64,000 nt of DNA from Kordiimonas pumila (GTDB lineage Bacteria > Pseudomonadota > Alphaproteobacteria > Sphingomonadales > Kordiimonadaceae), in NCBI RefSeq assembly GCF_015240255.1, contig NZ_CP061205.1, positions 2,811,501 through 2,875,500 of the forward strand, written 5' to 3'. Positions 1 through 8,337 of this stretch are shown in pieces. The notes under the pieces are model-generated. The model saw only the letters and a program-made list of their open reading frames with translations, searched no databases and was not told the DNA's origin. How positions within the stretch are numbered: position 1 is the first letter of the stretch; each line of letters starts with the position of its first letter. The translations under genes and the position numbers were made by a program.

Positions 1-1
1 C

Positions 2-199
2 TTCTTCGCTTTAACTGGTCTATCACCTGAAGGTATGAGAGCTTCCCTAGAAGATCCCCATTTTTTGTCGAGTACATTAGGCTTCTTAATAGATCATGAA
101 CCTGACTTGCTAGCGTTTGCAGCTTTCATAGAGAAAAAACCAGAATCGATTGTCATAGCATGGCGCACTCTTGGTGGCGGACAGGGGCAGGAATGGTAA
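2..199 (+). CDS. DUF3572 family protein, C-terminal part (cut by window edge)
   Basis: The open frame runs from base 2 to a TAA at 197-199. It encodes 65 residues beginning FFALTGLSPEGMRASLEDP and ending LGGGQGQEW. The pattern (FLALTGL-(D/S)-P..LR....DP.FL...L.FLL..E..LLAFA) matches the alphaproteobacterial DUF3572 family, whose function is unknown; these proteins are about 90 residues long, so roughly the last two thirds is present. The stop overlaps the ATG of the next gene as TAATG, so the two are probably translationally coupled. The family often lies near dinB, as here. The start is outside the window. Confidence 0.8.
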   Translation, partial: FFALTGLSPEGMRASLEDPHFLSSTLGFLIDHEPDLLAFAAFIEKKPESIVIAWRTLGGGQGQEW

Positions 200-831
200 T
201 GTCATCTGCATTACAAATACCTATTCTTTTCACATCAGGAAAACCTGTTTTACTGGTTGATGCTGACGAGGTTTTATTTCAATTTTTGAAGCGCCTTGAA
301 GCTTATTTCCATACACAGGGCTATGAACTTCGGCTATCAAGTTTTAGGCTGTCAGGTAATGTTTTTAGAACTGATAGTGGCCTAGTTGCTTCCTCCGACG
401 ATGTACGATTATTGATAGGCAATTTTTTTAATGCCTGCGTTGATGACATAGAGCCCGTTGCTGGAGCGGCTGATGCATTACAGCATCTTTCCCATAAGTA
501 TCAAATAGCAATACTATCCAATGTCCCCGAACGGTGCAGCGCACGACGCCAAAAAAGCCTCTATAATCTCGGCATGGATTACCCACTCATTGCCAACAAA
601 GGCGACAAAGGCACTGCCGTTAAACTACTTGCCAGACAAACAAACCATATAACAGTTTTTATCGACGACCTACCACCACAGCATAAGTCCGTTAAAGAAC
701 ACACACCCGATACTCACCGTATACATTTCATAGCCGACCCAAGGCTTCAAAAGCTTACACCCAAAGCGGACGCTGCCCATCAGAGAATTGACGATTGGCC
801 GCAGCTTTGTGATTATTTAATGGCACTATAA
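199..831 (+). CDS. HAD-like hydrolase domain protein
   Basis: 210 residues from the ATG at 199, which overlaps the upstream stop (TAATG) and has an AGGA about 7 bases before it; ATGs at 160 and 193 are in frame but less well placed. The HAD motifs are all recognisable: motif I VDADEV (D21, D23), motif II LSNVP near residue 107, a motif III lysine in NKGDKG, and motif IV FIDDLP near 155. It is probably a small cytoplasmic phosphatase of unknown substrate. Its stop overlaps the dinB start (TAATG, 829-833), so DUF3572, this gene and dinB look like one transcript. Substrate cannot be inferred from sequence. Confidence 0.75.
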   Translation: MSSALQIPILFTSGKPVLLVDADEVLFQFLKRLEAYFHTQGYELRLSSFRLSGNVFRTDSGLVASSDDVRLLIGNFFNACVDDIEPVAGAADALQHLSHKYQIAILSNVPERCSARRQKSLYNLGMDYPLIANKGDKGTAVKLLARQTNHITVFIDDLPPQHKSVKEHTPDTHRIHFIADPRLQKLTPKADAAHQRIDDWPQLCDYLMAL

Positions 832-2156
832 TGGAAAAGGAAAGCGCAGAAAGCCCTGATCCTGAAACTACCTCTCTATGCAGAAGCTGTTTTCATATTT
901 TTTACAACCAGCCCCATTGCCCTCAATGTGGTAAAAACAGAATAGTTACTCACCCTGAACTGCTAACCCTAACCATTGCGCACATGGACTGCGATGCGTT
1001 TTATGCTGCCGTTGAAAAGCGAGATAACCCAGAACTTGCATCAAAGCCTGTCATAATTGGAGGTGAAACCAGAGGTGTAGTATCAACCGCATGTTACATA
1101 GCCCGTATGTACGGTGTTAAATCAGCAATGCCCATGTATAAGGCAAAAAAGCTATGCCCTGATGCTGTAATAATAAGGCCAGATATGAAGCGCTATAGAG
1201 AAGCAGGCCTTGCTGTCAGGGCAAAAATGTTGGCTCTAACACCACAAATTGAACCAATCTCCATCGATGAAGCCTTTCTCGACCTGTCCGGCACAGAAAA
1301 ACTGCATAAAGCAGTTCCAGCTGCCATGTTGGCAAAACTGGCTCATGAAATTGAAAAAGAAATTGGCATAACAATTTCAGTTGGACTTGCAGCCAATAAA
1401 TTTCTGGCAAAGCTAGCATCTGATATGAATAAACCCCGTGGATTCACTGTGATCGGTAATTTTGATGCAGTTTCCTTACTTGCAACCCTTCCGGTAACAG
1501 CTATTTACGGTATCGGTCAGAAAACAGCCAAAACACTTGCTCGTGATGGTCTAAGTAGAATTAGCCAATTACAGGAAATAGATGAAGCTACATTAATACG
1601 GCGATACGGCGAAACAGGCCAGCGGCTGTACAAATTATCTCGCGGCATTGACACAAGAAAAGTAACAGCTGAAAGAGATACGAAAAGCATATCGTCAGAA
1701 CGTACCCTTGAAAAAGACCTTGCCTCCTACGATGAACTGGAAATGAAATTATGGCGGTGCTGCGAGCAGGTAGCCGCAGACCTTAAACATAAAAACCTTG
1801 CAGGCATCACTATTCACCTCAAATTAAAAACCAGCATGCACCGCGTTATTTCACGGTCTAGAACACTACAAGAACCAACACAACTGACGATGACACTGTT
1901 TGAAACAGGCAAAAGCTTATTAGTACCTCTTGTCGATGGCACCCCTTACAGGCTCATTGGCATTGGGGTGAGCCAGTTTCGAGACCTCTGGCTTGCGGAC
2001 CAACCTGACTTGTTGGAAACAGGCCGCACAAAAAAAGCCAATGCAGAGCGCACGATCGATACCCTTAAGGCCAAGTTTGGCGTTACTGCCATTACTACAG
2101 GCAGAAGCTTCAGCCCGGAAAAAAGTGCCTCTAAACAAACTCCAAAGAAGAAATAA
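831..2156 (+). CDS. dinB: DNA polymerase IV (Y family)
   Basis: 441 residues. Translesion polymerase of the DinB branch: catalytic carboxylates in AHMDCDAFYAAVE (D53, Y58 near the steric gate) and SIDEAFLDLSG near 145, then the helix-hairpin-helix signature IYGIGQKTAKTLA and the little-finger domain. The N terminus carries a four-cysteine zinc-ribbon (C17-x2-C20 and C30-x2-C33) ahead of the palm. This extension is absent from E. coli DinB but is seen in alphaproteobacterial homologues. The C-terminal tail is basic (SKQTPKKK); I see no clear C-terminal clamp-binding motif. No GTTC-N7-GTTC LexA box lies in the visible upstream sequence, so SOS control is not supported here. Confidence 0.95.
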   Translation: MEKESAESPDPETTSLCRSCFHIFYNQPHCPQCGKNRIVTHPELLTLTIAHMDCDAFYAAVEKRDNPELASKPVIIGGETRGVVSTACYIARMYGVKSAMPMYKAKKLCPDAVIIRPDMKRYREAGLAVRAKMLALTPQIEPISIDEAFLDLSGTEKLHKAVPAAMLAKLAHEIEKEIGITISVGLAANKFLAKLASDMNKPRGFTVIGNFDAVSLLATLPVTAIYGIGQKTAKTLARDGLSRISQLQEIDEATLIRRYGETGQRLYKLSRGIDTRKVTAERDTKSISSERTLEKDLASYDELEMKLWRCCEQVAADLKHKNLAGITIHLKLKTSMHRVISRSRTLQEPTQLTMTLFETGKSLLVPLVDGTPYRLIGIGVSQFRDLWLADQPDLLETGRTKKANAERTIDTLKAKFGVTAITTGRSFSPEKSASKQTPKKK

Positions 2157-2193
2157 AAAAGATAAATATATCAATAACTTACATGATATTAAT

Positions 2194-2222
2194 TTGGCAC
2201 ACTCCTTGCTTTTAAATATATA
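2194..2222 (+). promoter_or_regulatory. Candidate sigma70-type promoter of the diguanylate cyclase gene
   Basis: TTGGCA at 2194-2199 and TATATA at 2217-2222 are separated by exactly 17 bp in the AT-rich gap after dinB. Transcription would begin a few bases before the AGGAG ribosome binding site, giving a very short leader. The call rests on consensus and spacing only. Confidence 0.5.
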
Positions 2223-2241
2223 TCTGTAATAGGAGTGTGTC
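2196..2241 (+). promoter_or_regulatory. Inverted repeat that can sequester the ribosome binding site
   Basis: Left arm 2196-2206 (GGCACACTCCT) pairs with right arm 2231-2241 (AGGAGTGTGTC): 11 pairs including one G-U, around a 24-base loop. The right arm contains the ribosome binding site and ends one base before the ATG at 2242. Only a transcript reading through from dinB would contain both arms; one from the promoter at 2194-2222 would contain only the right arm. Confidence 0.55.
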
Positions 2242-2946
2242 ATGACTGAACAAATCTCAGGCAAACTGAAGAATGATACCAACATTAACCCATATGTCAG
2301 TAAGCTGGCAGACAGGTTAATGAGGACTGCTGCCAATGCTGAAATGAAATTTGACAGCACAGGCTGGCAACTCATTACCGAAGTTCTAAGCTACGCGGCA
2401 GCAGCCGAGCAGCGTATGAGCGAGCAAGAGTCGCGTATTGGGTATCTGGAACAGCTTTCTGTTACCGATGAACTAACAGGCATTGCTAATCGCCGAGGCT
2501 TACAAAATGCCCTATCCAGTATTCTTGCGTCAGCCGCACGGCACCGCGAAACCGGTGTGCTGGGTTTTTTAGACCTGGATGGGTTTAAAAACACGAATGA
2601 CACATATGGACACCTCGCAGGCGATAGCGTTTTGCGTCATGTTGCAAAATGCTTGAAAAAGTTTACACGACCAGACGATGTGATTGCTCGTATCTCTGGT
2701 GATGAGTTTGCCATTGTTTTAAAAAGATGTACTCCAGAGCAAGGGAGGTCTCGCCTCCGCGCTTTACAACGTAAAATTAATAATAGTCACATACGCTATG
2801 ATAATGTGACTATTCCGGTCCAATGCTCTATCGGTCAACAGCACTTTGATGGCACTGCAAGCGTCCACAGCTTGATTGAAAGCGCTGACCTTGATATGTA
2901 TTCCGACAAGCAAGCACGTAAAACTACCCTTGCAGAATCTGCATAA
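2242..2946 (+). CDS. Diguanylate cyclase (GGDEF domain)
   Basis: 234 residues, with no transmembrane segment or signal peptide, so probably cytoplasmic. Residues 1-50 form an unassigned helical N-terminal region, about 50-72 look like a coiled-coil linker, and the GGDEF domain follows (SVTDELTGIANRRGL to the C terminus). The catalytic motif is SGDEF at 152-156, a known active variant; the metal-binding aspartate is in LDLDGF (D111). An allosteric I-site RxxD is present as RPDD at 143-146, five residues before the motif, so product inhibition by c-di-GMP is likely. It makes c-di-GMP from two GTP. Start chosen from AGGAG immediately upstream. Confidence 0.9.
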   Translation: MTEQISGKLKNDTNINPYVSKLADRLMRTAANAEMKFDSTGWQLITEVLSYAAAAEQRMSEQESRIGYLEQLSVTDELTGIANRRGLQNALSSILASAARHRETGVLGFLDLDGFKNTNDTYGHLAGDSVLRHVAKCLKKFTRPDDVIARISGDEFAIVLKRCTPEQGRSRLRALQRKINNSHIRYDNVTIPVQCSIGQQHFDGTASVHSLIESADLDMYSDKQARKTTLAESA

Positions 2947-2971
2947 ACTTAAAGCTTCCATATTCTTAGTG

Positions 2972-2998
2972 AAATGGGGCGTATGCCCCTTTTCTTTT
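2972..2998 (+). terminator. Putative intrinsic terminator after the GGDEF gene
   Basis: A GGGGC/GCCCC stem (2976-2980 and 2985-2989) with a GTAT loop is extended by AAA/TTT pairs across one mismatch and followed by a T-rich run (TTTTCTTTT). The stem is short, so strength is uncertain. Confidence 0.55.
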
Positions 2999-3053
2999 AG
3001 TATCAATTACGATAGGTGTTCATACAGTTAATTTATCCTGTTGGAGTATATAT

Positions 3054-3515
3054 ATGACTGTAGAAGCAACACTATTAGACTTGGGTATCACTCTCCCTGA
3101 GCCAACAGCGCCTGTCGCAAACTATGTGGCTTTCGTTCGCACGGGAAATATCGTTAGTATCTCTGGCCAAATACCCATGAAAGATGGTGCGCTTGCTTAT
3201 ACGGGTAAAGTCGGTGATACTGTCTCAATCGAAGATGCATCAAGTGCTGCACGCATCTGTGCTGTTAATATTATTGCACAATTGAAAGTTGCCTGTCAGG
3301 GTGATCTGAACCGTGTAGTTCGCATTGTAAAATTAGGCGGCTTTGTTAACTGTATCGATGGTTTTAGCCAACAACCACAAGTTATCAATGCAGCCAGTGA
3401 TCTTATGGTTGCTGTTTTTGGTGAAAAGGGTAAGCATAGCCGCTCAGCTGTTGGAACCAATGCCTTACCTCTTAATGTGCCAGTAGAAATTGATGCTCTA
3501 GTTGAAATAAAATAG
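3054..3515 (+). CDS. RidA (YjgF/UK114) family protein
   Basis: 153 residues, longer than the roughly 128-residue archetypal RidA, and of the subgroup whose N terminus reads LGITLPEPTAPVANYVAFV. Conserved elements are the VSISGQIP strand near residue 35 and the C-terminal block RSAVGTNALPLNVPVEIDALVEI, where the arginine (R131) is in the position used by RidA enzymes for the 2-aminoacrylate carboxylate. RidA proteins deaminate reactive enamines from PLP enzymes; this subgroup is less well characterised. A TTGGAG ribosome site precedes the ATG. It ends 13 bases before the phosphodiesterase gene and is probably co-transcribed with it. Confidence 0.9.
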   Translation: MTVEATLLDLGITLPEPTAPVANYVAFVRTGNIVSISGQIPMKDGALAYTGKVGDTVSIEDASSAARICAVNIIAQLKVACQGDLNRVVRIVKLGGFVNCIDGFSQQPQVINAASDLMVAVFGEKGKHSRSAVGTNALPLNVPVEIDALVEIK

Positions 3516-3528
3516 GAAGCAAACCTTT

Positions 3529-4269
3529 ATGCCTAGCGCTCGTAGTTTTCCTTGGCTAACTGAATATAAAATTGCACATCGTGGTCTCTTTGAAGCAGGA
3601 ACCGCGATTGAGGAAAACACGAGAGCTGCTGTGGCTGCTGCAGTAGCGGCTGGTTATGGTGTCGAAATAGATGTTCAAGGGTCTGCCGATAATATTATCA
3701 TGGTTTATCATGATACAGAGCTAGGTAGGCTAGTGGAAGGCAGCGGCCCTCTTTCCAATATTGGCTTTCAGCAGTTACGGCTACTTGAAATTGCCAACAC
3801 AGGCGAAACCATGCCAACCTTGCCAGACATCCTTGAAGAAATTAACGGACAAGTACCTGTTTTTATTGAAGTAAAGTCAACAAAGCAAAGTGACGTACAA
3901 AAACTCTGTGCGGGTGTAAGGCATTGTCTTGAAGGTTATGGCGGCCCCGCTGCTATCATGAGCTTTGACCCAAGGGTTGTTTCGTGGTTCAAGTCATACA
4001 TGCCCAAGTATGCCCGCGGACTAATCATGGGACGCGAGATATTACTTAACTGGAAAACAAGGCTAGCCCTTCCCTTTATAATACGAAAATCATCGCCCGA
4101 TTTTGTCGCCTGCGATATTAATTTACTGCCCAATAGCTTTTGTCAGCGCTGGCGTAAAAAGGGGAAACCCGTTCTGACGTGGACAATCAGAAATCAGCTT
4201 CTAGAAGACGTTGGCAAAAAATATGCGGACGCCCTTATTTTTGAAAAACCTGCGGTTCTAAAAACCTAA
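3529..4269 (+). CDS. Glycerophosphodiester phosphodiesterase
   Basis: 246 residues, no signal peptide, so a cytoplasmic UgpQ-type enzyme that hydrolyses glycerophosphodiesters to glycerol-3-phosphate and an alcohol. GDPD motifs are complete: AHRGL (H17, R18), EENTR near 28-32, the metal-binding EIDVQ (E46, D48) and YHD (H61, D62), then FIEVKST near 112. It follows the RidA gene by 13 bases, a pairing seen in other alphaproteobacteria. A GGAAGC ribosome site precedes the ATG. Confidence 0.92.
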   Translation: MPSARSFPWLTEYKIAHRGLFEAGTAIEENTRAAVAAAVAAGYGVEIDVQGSADNIIMVYHDTELGRLVEGSGPLSNIGFQQLRLLEIANTGETMPTLPDILEEINGQVPVFIEVKSTKQSDVQKLCAGVRHCLEGYGGPAAIMSFDPRVVSWFKSYMPKYARGLIMGREILLNWKTRLALPFIIRKSSPDFVACDINLLPNSFCQRWRKKGKPVLTWTIRNQLLEDVGKKYADALIFEKPAVLKT

Positions 4270-4334
4270 AAGGAACCCTAAAAATCCCAGACTATAACTC
4301 TTTCAAGCTTGATGTTATTGGCGCGATATCTAAT

Positions 4335-5435
4335 GTGTCTGCAACTGAATGGGACAGTTGCAACAATGACAATCCTTTTTTATCCCATGCATTTCTTTCT
4401 GCACTTGAAAGCACTGGGTGTGCATCGACTGAAACTGGCTGGCAGCCCTTTCATATTTGCCTGAGGAATGAACAAGGTGAAATGGTTGGCTTTATGCCGC
4501 TCTATGCCAAACGCCATTCTTACGGTGAATATGTGTTTGATCATGGGTGGGCAGATGCCTTTGAACGAGCCGGTGGCGCATATTACCCAAAATTACAATC
4601 TTCAATTCCATTTTCTCCTGTGGTGTCATCCAAGCTTTTGGTTGCAAAAGGGCAGAATGAACCAGATGTACAAAAAGGCCTTTTGCAAGCACTCAAACAG
4701 CTGACGGACAATATGAATATTTCCTCAGCCCATCTAACATTTTTACCAGAAATAGAAGCCCAAATAGCTGCACAGCAAGGCTATCTGCTTAGACAAGACC
4801 AACAATTTCATTGGCACAACAGAGATTACAAATCATTTGATGATTTTTTAGAGTCGCTTTCTTCCAGAAAAAGAAAACAGGTGAGAAAAGAGCGCCAAAC
4901 AGCTTACTCAAATGGCATTACCATAAAGCGCCTTAAAGGCACTGAGATTTCTGAAGAACATATAGAAGCTTTTTATAAATTCTATTTGGACACCGGCAAT
5001 AGAAAATGGGGACAACCTTATTTGAATAAAGCCTTTTTCTATGAGATCACTGCAACAATGCCAGACAACATACTCCTTATCATGTGCATGCGGGAAGAAT
5101 CCTATATTGCAGGGGCATTGAACATAATAGGCGCTGACACGCTTTATGGTCGTTATTGGGGCTGCATAGAAAATCATCCATGTCTGCACTTTGAAACCTG
5201 CTATTATCAGGCAATAGAGTTTGCAATTGAAAATAACCTAAAAACAATTGAAGCAGGTGCACAAGGTGAGCACAAACTCGCTAGGGGTTATGAGCCTGTG
5301 CACACGATAAGCGCCCATTGGATCAGCAACCAAAGCTTTAGAACTGCTGTTGAAAATTACCTTGAACATGAAACAAGAAGTGTTGAGGCGGAAATCAACT
5401 ACCTCTCTGCACACACCCCGTTTAAAAAGCAATAG
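4335..5435 (+). CDS. FemAB-like acyltransferase (DUF482 family)
   Basis: 366 residues from GTG 4335. The blocks YYPKLQSSIPFSPV and SSRKRKQVRKER, and the region around YGRYWGC and HFETCYYQAIEFAI, are hallmarks of the DUF482 family (GNAT fold, sometimes called peptidoglycan-biosynthesis-like). Substrate is unknown. The start is doubtful: GTG 4335 has no ribosome site, but the frame stays open back to a TGA at 4242 and its translation (KLDVIGAISNVSATEWDS) resembles the normal N terminus of the family. An AAAGGAA site at 4269-4275 lies 8 bases before ATC 4284, and no ATG, GTG or TTG occurs between, so the true start may be a rare AUC or AUU codon. Confidence 0.8.
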   Translation: MSATEWDSCNNDNPFLSHAFLSALESTGCASTETGWQPFHICLRNEQGEMVGFMPLYAKRHSYGEYVFDHGWADAFERAGGAYYPKLQSSIPFSPVVSSKLLVAKGQNEPDVQKGLLQALKQLTDNMNISSAHLTFLPEIEAQIAAQQGYLLRQDQQFHWHNRDYKSFDDFLESLSSRKRKQVRKERQTAYSNGITIKRLKGTEISEEHIEAFYKFYLDTGNRKWGQPYLNKAFFYEITATMPDNILLIMCMREESYIAGALNIIGADTLYGRYWGCIENHPCLHFETCYYQAIEFAIENNLKTIEAGAQGEHKLARGYEPVHTISAHWISNQSFRTAVENYLEHETRSVEAEINYLSAHTPFKKQ

Positions 5436-5460
5436 CCTTTGAACTTACCAAACAAAAGAA

Positions 5461-5484
5461 TGGCACCTAACTTTGCAGGTGCCA
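5461..5484 (-). terminator. Intrinsic terminator between convergent FemAB-like gene and clpA
   Basis: A perfect 8-bp stem TGGCACCT/AGGTGCCA (5461-5468 and 5477-5484) with an 8-base loop. Read on the minus strand it is followed by a T-rich stretch (ATTCTTTTGTTT), so it mainly serves clpA. On the plus strand the downstream sequence is A-rich. Confidence 0.75.
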
Positions 5485-5509
5485 TAAAAACTTTAAAACT
5501 AAAATCCCT

Positions 5510-7864
5510 CTATTTCACAGTGACTTTAGTTTTTCGAGGTTTTCTTTTTTTACTTGCATCCTTTACAGGTTGATTTTGTGAAGATGCTGCAACATGAGGA
5601 ATGATCTCAAAAGAAAGCTGGTCATCCTTCAACTTCACAAAGACCTCACCACCTTTTGCAAGTTTTCCAAACAATAACTCTTCAGCAAGAGGCTGTTTTA
5701 TTTTTTCCTGAATAACACGCGCTAAGGGGCGAGCACCATAATGTTTGTCATATCCTTTGTCTGCAAGCCACGCTTTTGCTTCCTCAGACAAACTAATTTC
5801 AACCTGTCTATCGGCCAACTGCAATTCTAGCTGAAGTACAAATTTCTCAACAACCCGCGCCACAACTTCAGGAGGTAAAAACCCAAATGGAACAATAGCA
5901 TCTAATCTGTTTCTAAATTCTGGGCTAAAGAGCTGCTTGATGGCATCATCGCTTGCGTCTTCATCCGTTTCGCGGCCAAACCCGATTGCGGTTTTACTTA
6001 AATCACGGGCACCAGCATTTGTTGTCATAATCAAAATGACATTGCGAAAATCAATTTTCTTGCCGTTATGATCTGTCAAGGCACCGTTATCCATCACCTG
6101 CAACAAAATATTAAACAGGTCGGGGTGTGCTTTTTCAATCTCATCGAGAAGCAATACACAGTGTGGGTGCTGATCAACCGCATCTGTCAGCAAACCACCT
6201 TGGTCAAAACCAACATAGCCAGGAGGCGCACCAATAAGCCGTGATATTGAATGCCGCTCCATATACTCTGACATATCAAAGCGGTGAAGCTCAACACCAA
6301 GCAAATGAGATAGTTGACGTGCCGCTTCTGTTTTACCGACCCCCGTTGGGCCACTAAACAAATACGAGCCGATAGGTTTATTTGGTTCTCGTAGCCCAGC
6401 ACGTGATAACTTAATAGCTGATGACAAGGCTGCAATAGCTGTATTCTGACCAAATACCACTCTTTTCAGGTCATCTTCCAAGGTTTTCATAACCCGACTT
6501 TCGTCGCGCGTTACAGATTTTGGAGGGATGCGTGCAATGGTAGCAACAACAGCCTCAATATCCTTTACACTGATAGTTTTCTTGCGGCGAGACGGCGGCA
6601 ACAACATTTGCGCTGCGCCTGTTTCATCGATAACGTCAATAGCTTTGTCTGGCAGTTTCCTATCTGAGATATACCTATCGGATAACTCTACCGCAGACTT
6701 AATGGCATCAGCAGTATAGCGAACATTATGATATTCCTCAAAGTACGGCTTCAAACCTTTCAGGATTTTAATCGCATCATCTACGCTTGGCTCGTTAACG
6801 TCGATTTTCTGAAACCGGCGCAGAAGAGCTCGGTCTTTTTCAAAATGCCCCCTAAATTCTTTATAAGTGGTAGACCCCATACAGCGTATACTACCATTCG
6901 CAAGAGCAGGCTTTAGAAGGTTTGATGCATCCATAGCCCCGCCTGAGGTGGCCCCTGCCCCAATAACGGTGTGAATTTCATCAATAAACAAAACAGCACC
7001 GTCTGTGCGTTCCAGCTCTTTCACAACCGCCTTTAAGCGCTCTTCAAAGTCACCTCTGTAGCGTGTACCTGCAAGTAACGCCCCCATATCAAGCGCAAAA
7101 ATAATCGCATTATCAAGAACAGCTGGCACATCATGCTCTACAATTCTACGGGCCAAACCCTCTGCAATTGCCGTTTTGCCCACCCCAGGGTCACCCACAA
7201 GTAGAGGGTTATTCTTTGATCTGCGGCATAGAATTTGAACTGTCCGCTCAAGCTCTGAAGCACGCCCTATTAACGGGTCAATTTTGCCTGCACGTGCTTT
7301 ATCATTCAAATTAACGCAGTAAGCATCAAGCGCCGCGGTTTCCCGTTTTGCGCCTTCTGGCTTAATTGGTTCTTCCGCCTCATCATCTGCACCTTTTACA
7401 ACGCGGTCCTCTTGGTGCTCAGGCACTTTTGCAATGCCGTGCGATATATAGCTCACAGCATCAAGCCGTGTCATATCCTGGCTTTGTAAAAAGAATACAG
7501 CATGGCTTTCTCGCTCAGAAAACAGAGCAACTAAAAGGTTTGCCCCTGTCATTTCTTCACGGCCAGATGATTGGACATGCAATAAAGCGCGCTGAACAAC
7601 ACGCTGAAACCCTGCCGTGGGCGTTGCATCCAAGCCTTCAGTTTCAATTTTCAGGTTTTCCATACTATCATCAAGATAGTCTTCAAGCTGTGTCCGCAGC
7701 ACCACTAGATCAACATCACATGCCTTTAAAACCGCAATAGCATCAGGATCCTCAAGTAAGGATAGCAAAAGGTGCTCTAACGTCGCATACTCATGGCTGC
7801 GCTCGTTGGCTTCCTTTAAGGCACGATGGAGAGTTTTCTCTAGGTGTGGTGAAAAGCTTGGCAC
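5510..7864 (-). CDS. clpA: ATP-dependent Clp protease ATP-binding subunit ClpA
   Basis: 784 residues from a GTG preceded by AGAAAGGAACC; this gives the family's usual N terminus (PSFSPHLEKTLHRAL), whereas the upstream in-frame ATG at 7894 would add ten atypical residues. Order: Clp N domain (two repeats, 1-145), AAA+ module 1 with Walker A GDPGVGKT near 224 and Walker B VLFIDEIH, AAA+ module 2 with Walker A GPTGVGKT near 505, and the ClpP-docking tripeptide IGF near 627. The C terminus has a lysine/arginine-rich tail (KKRKPRKTK). ClpA unfolds substrates and feeds them to ClpP. It lies 53 bases after clpS. No clpP is in view. Confidence 0.97.
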   Translation of the reverse strand: MPSFSPHLEKTLHRALKEANERSHEYATLEHLLLSLLEDPDAIAVLKACDVDLVVLRTQLEDYLDDSMENLKIETEGLDATPTAGFQRVVQRALLHVQSSGREEMTGANLLVALFSERESHAVFFLQSQDMTRLDAVSYISHGIAKVPEHQEDRVVKGADDEAEEPIKPEGAKRETAALDAYCVNLNDKARAGKIDPLIGRASELERTVQILCRRSKNNPLLVGDPGVGKTAIAEGLARRIVEHDVPAVLDNAIIFALDMGALLAGTRYRGDFEERLKAVVKELERTDGAVLFIDEIHTVIGAGATSGGAMDASNLLKPALANGSIRCMGSTTYKEFRGHFEKDRALLRRFQKIDVNEPSVDDAIKILKGLKPYFEEYHNVRYTADAIKSAVELSDRYISDRKLPDKAIDVIDETGAAQMLLPPSRRKKTISVKDIEAVVATIARIPPKSVTRDESRVMKTLEDDLKRVVFGQNTAIAALSSAIKLSRAGLREPNKPIGSYLFSGPTGVGKTEAARQLSHLLGVELHRFDMSEYMERHSISRLIGAPPGYVGFDQGGLLTDAVDQHPHCVLLLDEIEKAHPDLFNILLQVMDNGALTDHNGKKIDFRNVILIMTTNAGARDLSKTAIGFGRETDEDASDDAIKQLFSPEFRNRLDAIVPFGFLPPEVVARVVEKFVLQLELQLADRQVEISLSEEAKAWLADKGYDKHYGARPLARVIQEKIKQPLAEELLFGKLAKGGEVFVKLKDDQLSFEIIPHVAASSQNQPVKDASKKRKPRKTKVTVK

Positions 7865-7917
7865 GCTTGGTTCCTTTCTCCGGGTTACATCCAAAACACT
7901 GGAAGCCCAGCCTATTA

Positions 7918-8253
7918 TTACTCTTTCTCAAGAGTACACTGCAGTGGGTGCTCATGTTGCTTGGCAAAAGACAGTACCTGATTAACTTTAGTCTCTGCCA
8001 CTTCGAAAGTGAATATGCCACATATACCAACACCGCGTTGATGTACCTGTAACATTACCTCTGTCGCTTCCTCGAGTGTCATTCTAAAAAATCGTTGCAA
8101 AACATGCACCACAAATTCCATAGGTGTATAATCATCATTCAAAAGAATAACTTTATACATCGATGGTTTTTTGGTCTTCGTTTCAGGTTTTGTCAGCAGG
8201 CCTGTGCCTGTTCCATTACCCTGATCATCACCAATTTTGTGTTTATCAGACAT
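7918..8253 (-). CDS. clpS: ATP-dependent Clp protease adaptor ClpS
   Basis: 111 residues from ATG 8253; an in-frame GTG at 8265 would add four. Adaptor that binds the ClpA N domain and delivers N-degron substrates. The ClpS core is clear: [17 protein letters not shown] near 34-50 (N-degron pocket residues N and D-D), [24 protein letters not shown] near 65-88. The N-terminal 30 residues are a flexible, Gly/Thr-rich tail of the type that inserts into ClpA. A GGAG lies 11 bases upstream of the ATG. It is the first gene of the clpS-clpA operon. Confidence 0.96.
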   Translation of the reverse strand: MSDKHKIGDDQGNGTGTGLLTKPETKTKKPSMYKVILLNDDYTPMEFVVHVLQRFFRMTLEEATEVMLQVHQRGVGICGIFTFEVAETKVNQVLSFAKQHEHPLQCTLEKE

Positions 8254-8337
8254 TAAATTTTTCACTCCACCCCTATAATGTAGCGTATATACCGTGGACT
8301 AAAAGAGTAAAGATGCCGTGAAAAAGAAAAAAATATG

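Noticed and set aside
1920-2375. A 151-codon minus-strand frame across the dinB end
   Set aside because: It overlaps the coding parts of dinB and the GGDEF gene and has no recognisable domain.
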